Translations under genes and position numbers: made by a program
The notes under the pieces: generated by a model
What the model was told of the DNA's origin: nothing
Seen by the model: the letters and a program-made list of their open reading frames with translations, nothing else
The model's database searches: none
Shown here: in pieces, positions 4,979 to 6,565 of the stretch
Position numbering within the stretch: position 1 is the stretch's first letter
How the letters are laid out: each line of letters begins with the position of its first letter
Assembly: GCA_031255155.1 (NCBI GenBank)
Contig: JAIRTB010000045.1
Coordinates: 1-6,565 of the forward strand
Direction: 5' to 3'
DNA: 6,565 nt
From: Rickettsiales bacterium
GTDB lineage: Bacteria; Pseudomonadota; Alphaproteobacteria; Rs-D84; CACZYB01

Positions 4979-6565
4979 ATGGCCGAACGAAAATCTTACT
5001 CCGCCGAGTACGCCGAGTTCAACAGGCGATACGGATACCGCAAGGTGAACCCTTTGTGGATATACCTTGCCGCCGCCGCTTTGTCGGCCCTGTGGATCGG
5101 GTGGATATGGTATTACGCCGCGCACAGCGCCTACACCCCCGACAAGCTTATGAAAATGATGCCCCACGAATTTGGAGGGTTCCTTGCCGGGACGATCATG
5201 CCGGTCGGATTCGTATGGGTGGTCGCCGTATACATCGACCGCAACATGAACTCTAACTATGAGCGCGAAGTCATATATCCCTTCCTTCAAGGCATCATCG
5301 ACCCGCACGGCGACCAAGGCGCTATAATCTCGGTGATACGGGAAAAGCTTGCCGTGGAAACAGGGGCTTTGGCGGCGGCGGCGGACCGCTTGTCCGACCT
5401 ATACTCGAAAATGTCGTCCATCACCTCGTCCGGCTCGGCCCACATCGAAAGCGCCCTTGCCTCGACCGCGGAATACGATTCCAGGCTCTCCTTTCTATCC
5501 CTGAACCTGGAAAAGCTTGCCGGAACCTTGCACGGCGGGCTTTCCTCCCTATCCGAGGCGGCCGAGGGCGCCCAAGACAAGGCCCAATCGGCCGCGAACA
5601 GCATACTGTCGCAATCGGCCGCGCTTAAATATTCCCTTGAACAGACCACGGCCGCGGCCGAGTCTATATTGGAGGAGATCGAGGCCAAGCGCGCGGCTTT
5701 GGACTCAACCGCATCTTTTGCATGCGAGAAAGCCTCGCTTGCCGCGTCTTTCCTCGAACGCGCGGGCGAGACGGCCGGAGCCGCGGCGGGCGCGTTGGAG
5801 ACCCGCGCGGACCAGATACTCGCCCGCGTGGAGGACAAGACCGGACAATTCGTAATAAAGGCCTCGATCGCCGCCGAGAAGATATCGTCCGCCGCATCGG
5901 GCATGGAGAAATCCTCGGACTTCCTTGCCTCGGCCTCGACCGAGATGCGCAAGGCCTCGGGCGAGGCCATAGACAAGATATCGCAATACTCGGGATTCGT
6001 GGCGGAGCGTCTGGCGGCGCAATCGAAGCTGTTCGAGGACAAATCCGGCGCCATCATCGCGAAAGTTAATTCGGCCCAGGAAGGCTTCGAGCTTTTGGGG
6101 GCCAGCGCCGGGCGCAGCGCGGAGGCCATTGTCGCCGCAATGAAGAATGTCGCCGCGGAAACGGCATCGCAGCAAGAGGCCTTGGCCGCCGCGGCGAACG
6201 AGGCCTCGTCCCAGATAGCCAGGACCGGGCGGGACACCGAGGAGGCCAAGGACGGCCTTGTCCGCGCAAGCGCCGAAATACGCTCCGCCGGCGAGGCAAG
6301 CGAAGCCGCCTTGCGCGGGTTCGCCGCCCAATTCGAACAGCGCGCGGCATATATCCGCGAATCCATCCTTGAAATAGACAAGGCCATGCGGGAATCCTCG
6401 GAAAACCTTGCCATCCAGGCGGAAAGCGCCCTTAAATCCGCGGGCGACATAAAGGCCGTCCTTAAACGCCAGATCGACGACCTTGCCGAGTGCGCCAACT
6501 CCGTCGCGACGCGCACCCGCATGGCGGAGGCCTCTATCGAAGCCCAGAAAAAGCAAGCCGCCGAC
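4979..6565 (+). CDS. membrane-anchored long coiled-coil protein, C-terminus cut by the window edge
   Basis: I do not recognise a named family. The open frame gives 529 residues with no stop. The N-terminus (MAERKSYSAEYAEFNRRYGY) is basic, followed by helix 1 at about residues 26-48 and helix 2 at about 66-86, separated by a short loop. Positive charges flank the outer ends, so both termini should be cytoplasmic. From about residue 90 to the edge the chain is almost purely Ala/Ser/Glu/Lys-rich with periodic hydrophobics and almost no Pro, indicating a long helical coiled coil. The loop between helices is too short for a sensor domain and no chemoreceptor signalling-tip motif appears, so it is not a standard chemoreceptor. 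RmuC-type proteins have one helix and a nuclease domain not seen here. The layout resembles cell-pole or division scaffolds such as Caulobacter TipN, by architecture only. Start is ATG 4979, supported by the extended -10 just upstream. Codon use, including frequent ATA, matches the minus-strand genes. Confidence 0.85.
   Translation, partial: MAERKSYSAEYAEFNRRYGYRKVNPLWIYLAAAALSALWIGWIWYYAAHSAYTPDKLMKMMPHEFGGFLAGTIMPVGFVWVVAVYIDRNMNSNYEREVIYPFLQGIIDPHGDQGAIISVIREKLAVETGALAAAADRLSDLYSKMSSITSSGSAHIESALASTAEYDSRLSFLSLNLEKLAGTLHGGLSSLSEAAEGAQDKAQSAANSILSQSAALKYSLEQTTAAAESILEEIEAKRAALDSTASFACEKASLAASFLERAGETAGAAAGALETRADQILARVEDKTGQFVIKASIAAEKISSAASGMEKSSDFLASASTEMRKASGEAIDKISQYSGFVAERLAAQSKLFEDKSGAIIAKVNSAQEGFELLGASAGRSAEAIVAAMKNVAAETASQQEALAAAANEASSQIARTGRDTEEAKDGLVRASAEIRSAGEASEAALRGFAAQFEQRAAYIRESILEIDKAMRESSENLAIQAESALKSAGDIKAVLKRQIDDLAECANSVATRTRMAEASIEAQKKQAAD

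Noticed and set aside
5287..6522. Long minus-strand frame of about 411 codons opposite the coiled-coil gene
   Set aside because: It is Ser/Ala/Arg-rich without recognisable domains and mirrors the sense codons. The plus-strand frame has membrane helices, a coiled coil and a promoter.
4979..6565. Methyl-accepting chemotaxis protein
   Set aside because: The loop between the two helices is far too short for a ligand domain, and no HAMP or conserved signalling-tip sequence is visible in the part present.

Overview
The window reads as chromosomal, GC-rich bacterial DNA, most likely from an alphaproteobacterium. The main pointers are an OlsB-type ornithine N-acyltransferase, a SPOR-domain protein with a typical alphaproteobacterial C-terminus, and a two-TM coiled-coil protein. 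The assignment is inference from gene content, not from a marker gene. Coding sequence fills almost everything and no gap exceeds about 90 bases. Despite the GC-rich background, Ile is very often encoded by ATA, in clpX and the right-hand gene among others. No tRNA, rRNA, CRISPR array, transposase or phage gene is visible.

Left and centre (positions 1-4920, all minus strand, so transcription runs right to left): a SPOR-domain secreted protein (TTG start at 4920), olsB (3964-3146), a Gfo/Idh/MocA oxidoreductase (3158-2205, overlapping olsB by 13 bases), and clpX (2119-866). A compact GAAA-loop terminator follows at 850-831. Then come a small one-helix membrane protein (810-580), a second weaker terminator, and cmk (525 to the left edge, truncated). 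The spacing suggests one transcription unit from the SPOR gene to clpX. The last two genes are separated from it by the terminator.

Right (4979-6565, plus strand): one gene open at the right edge. It encodes a protein with two closely spaced N-terminal membrane helices and a very long Ala/Ser/Glu-rich coiled-coil region. It diverges from the SPOR gene across a 58-base gap that holds an extended -10 element for the plus strand and a plausible overlapping promoter for the minus strand.

The functions are mostly envelope and housekeeping: pyrimidine nucleotide phosphorylation (Cmk), protein unfolding for degradation (ClpX, with no clpP beside it), ornithine-lipid synthesis (OlsB), a sugar-type dehydrogenase, a probable peptidoglycan-binding SPOR protein, and a probable membrane-anchored scaffold. 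The least expected features are three imperfect copies of the clpX start region directly upstream of clpX, with a possible 15-codon leader ORF ending 7 bases before the clpX start; an exact 21-bp, five-copy repeat in the SPOR gene; and the SPOR/coiled-coil divergent pair. I see no clearly new multi-gene system; these are candidates to check.
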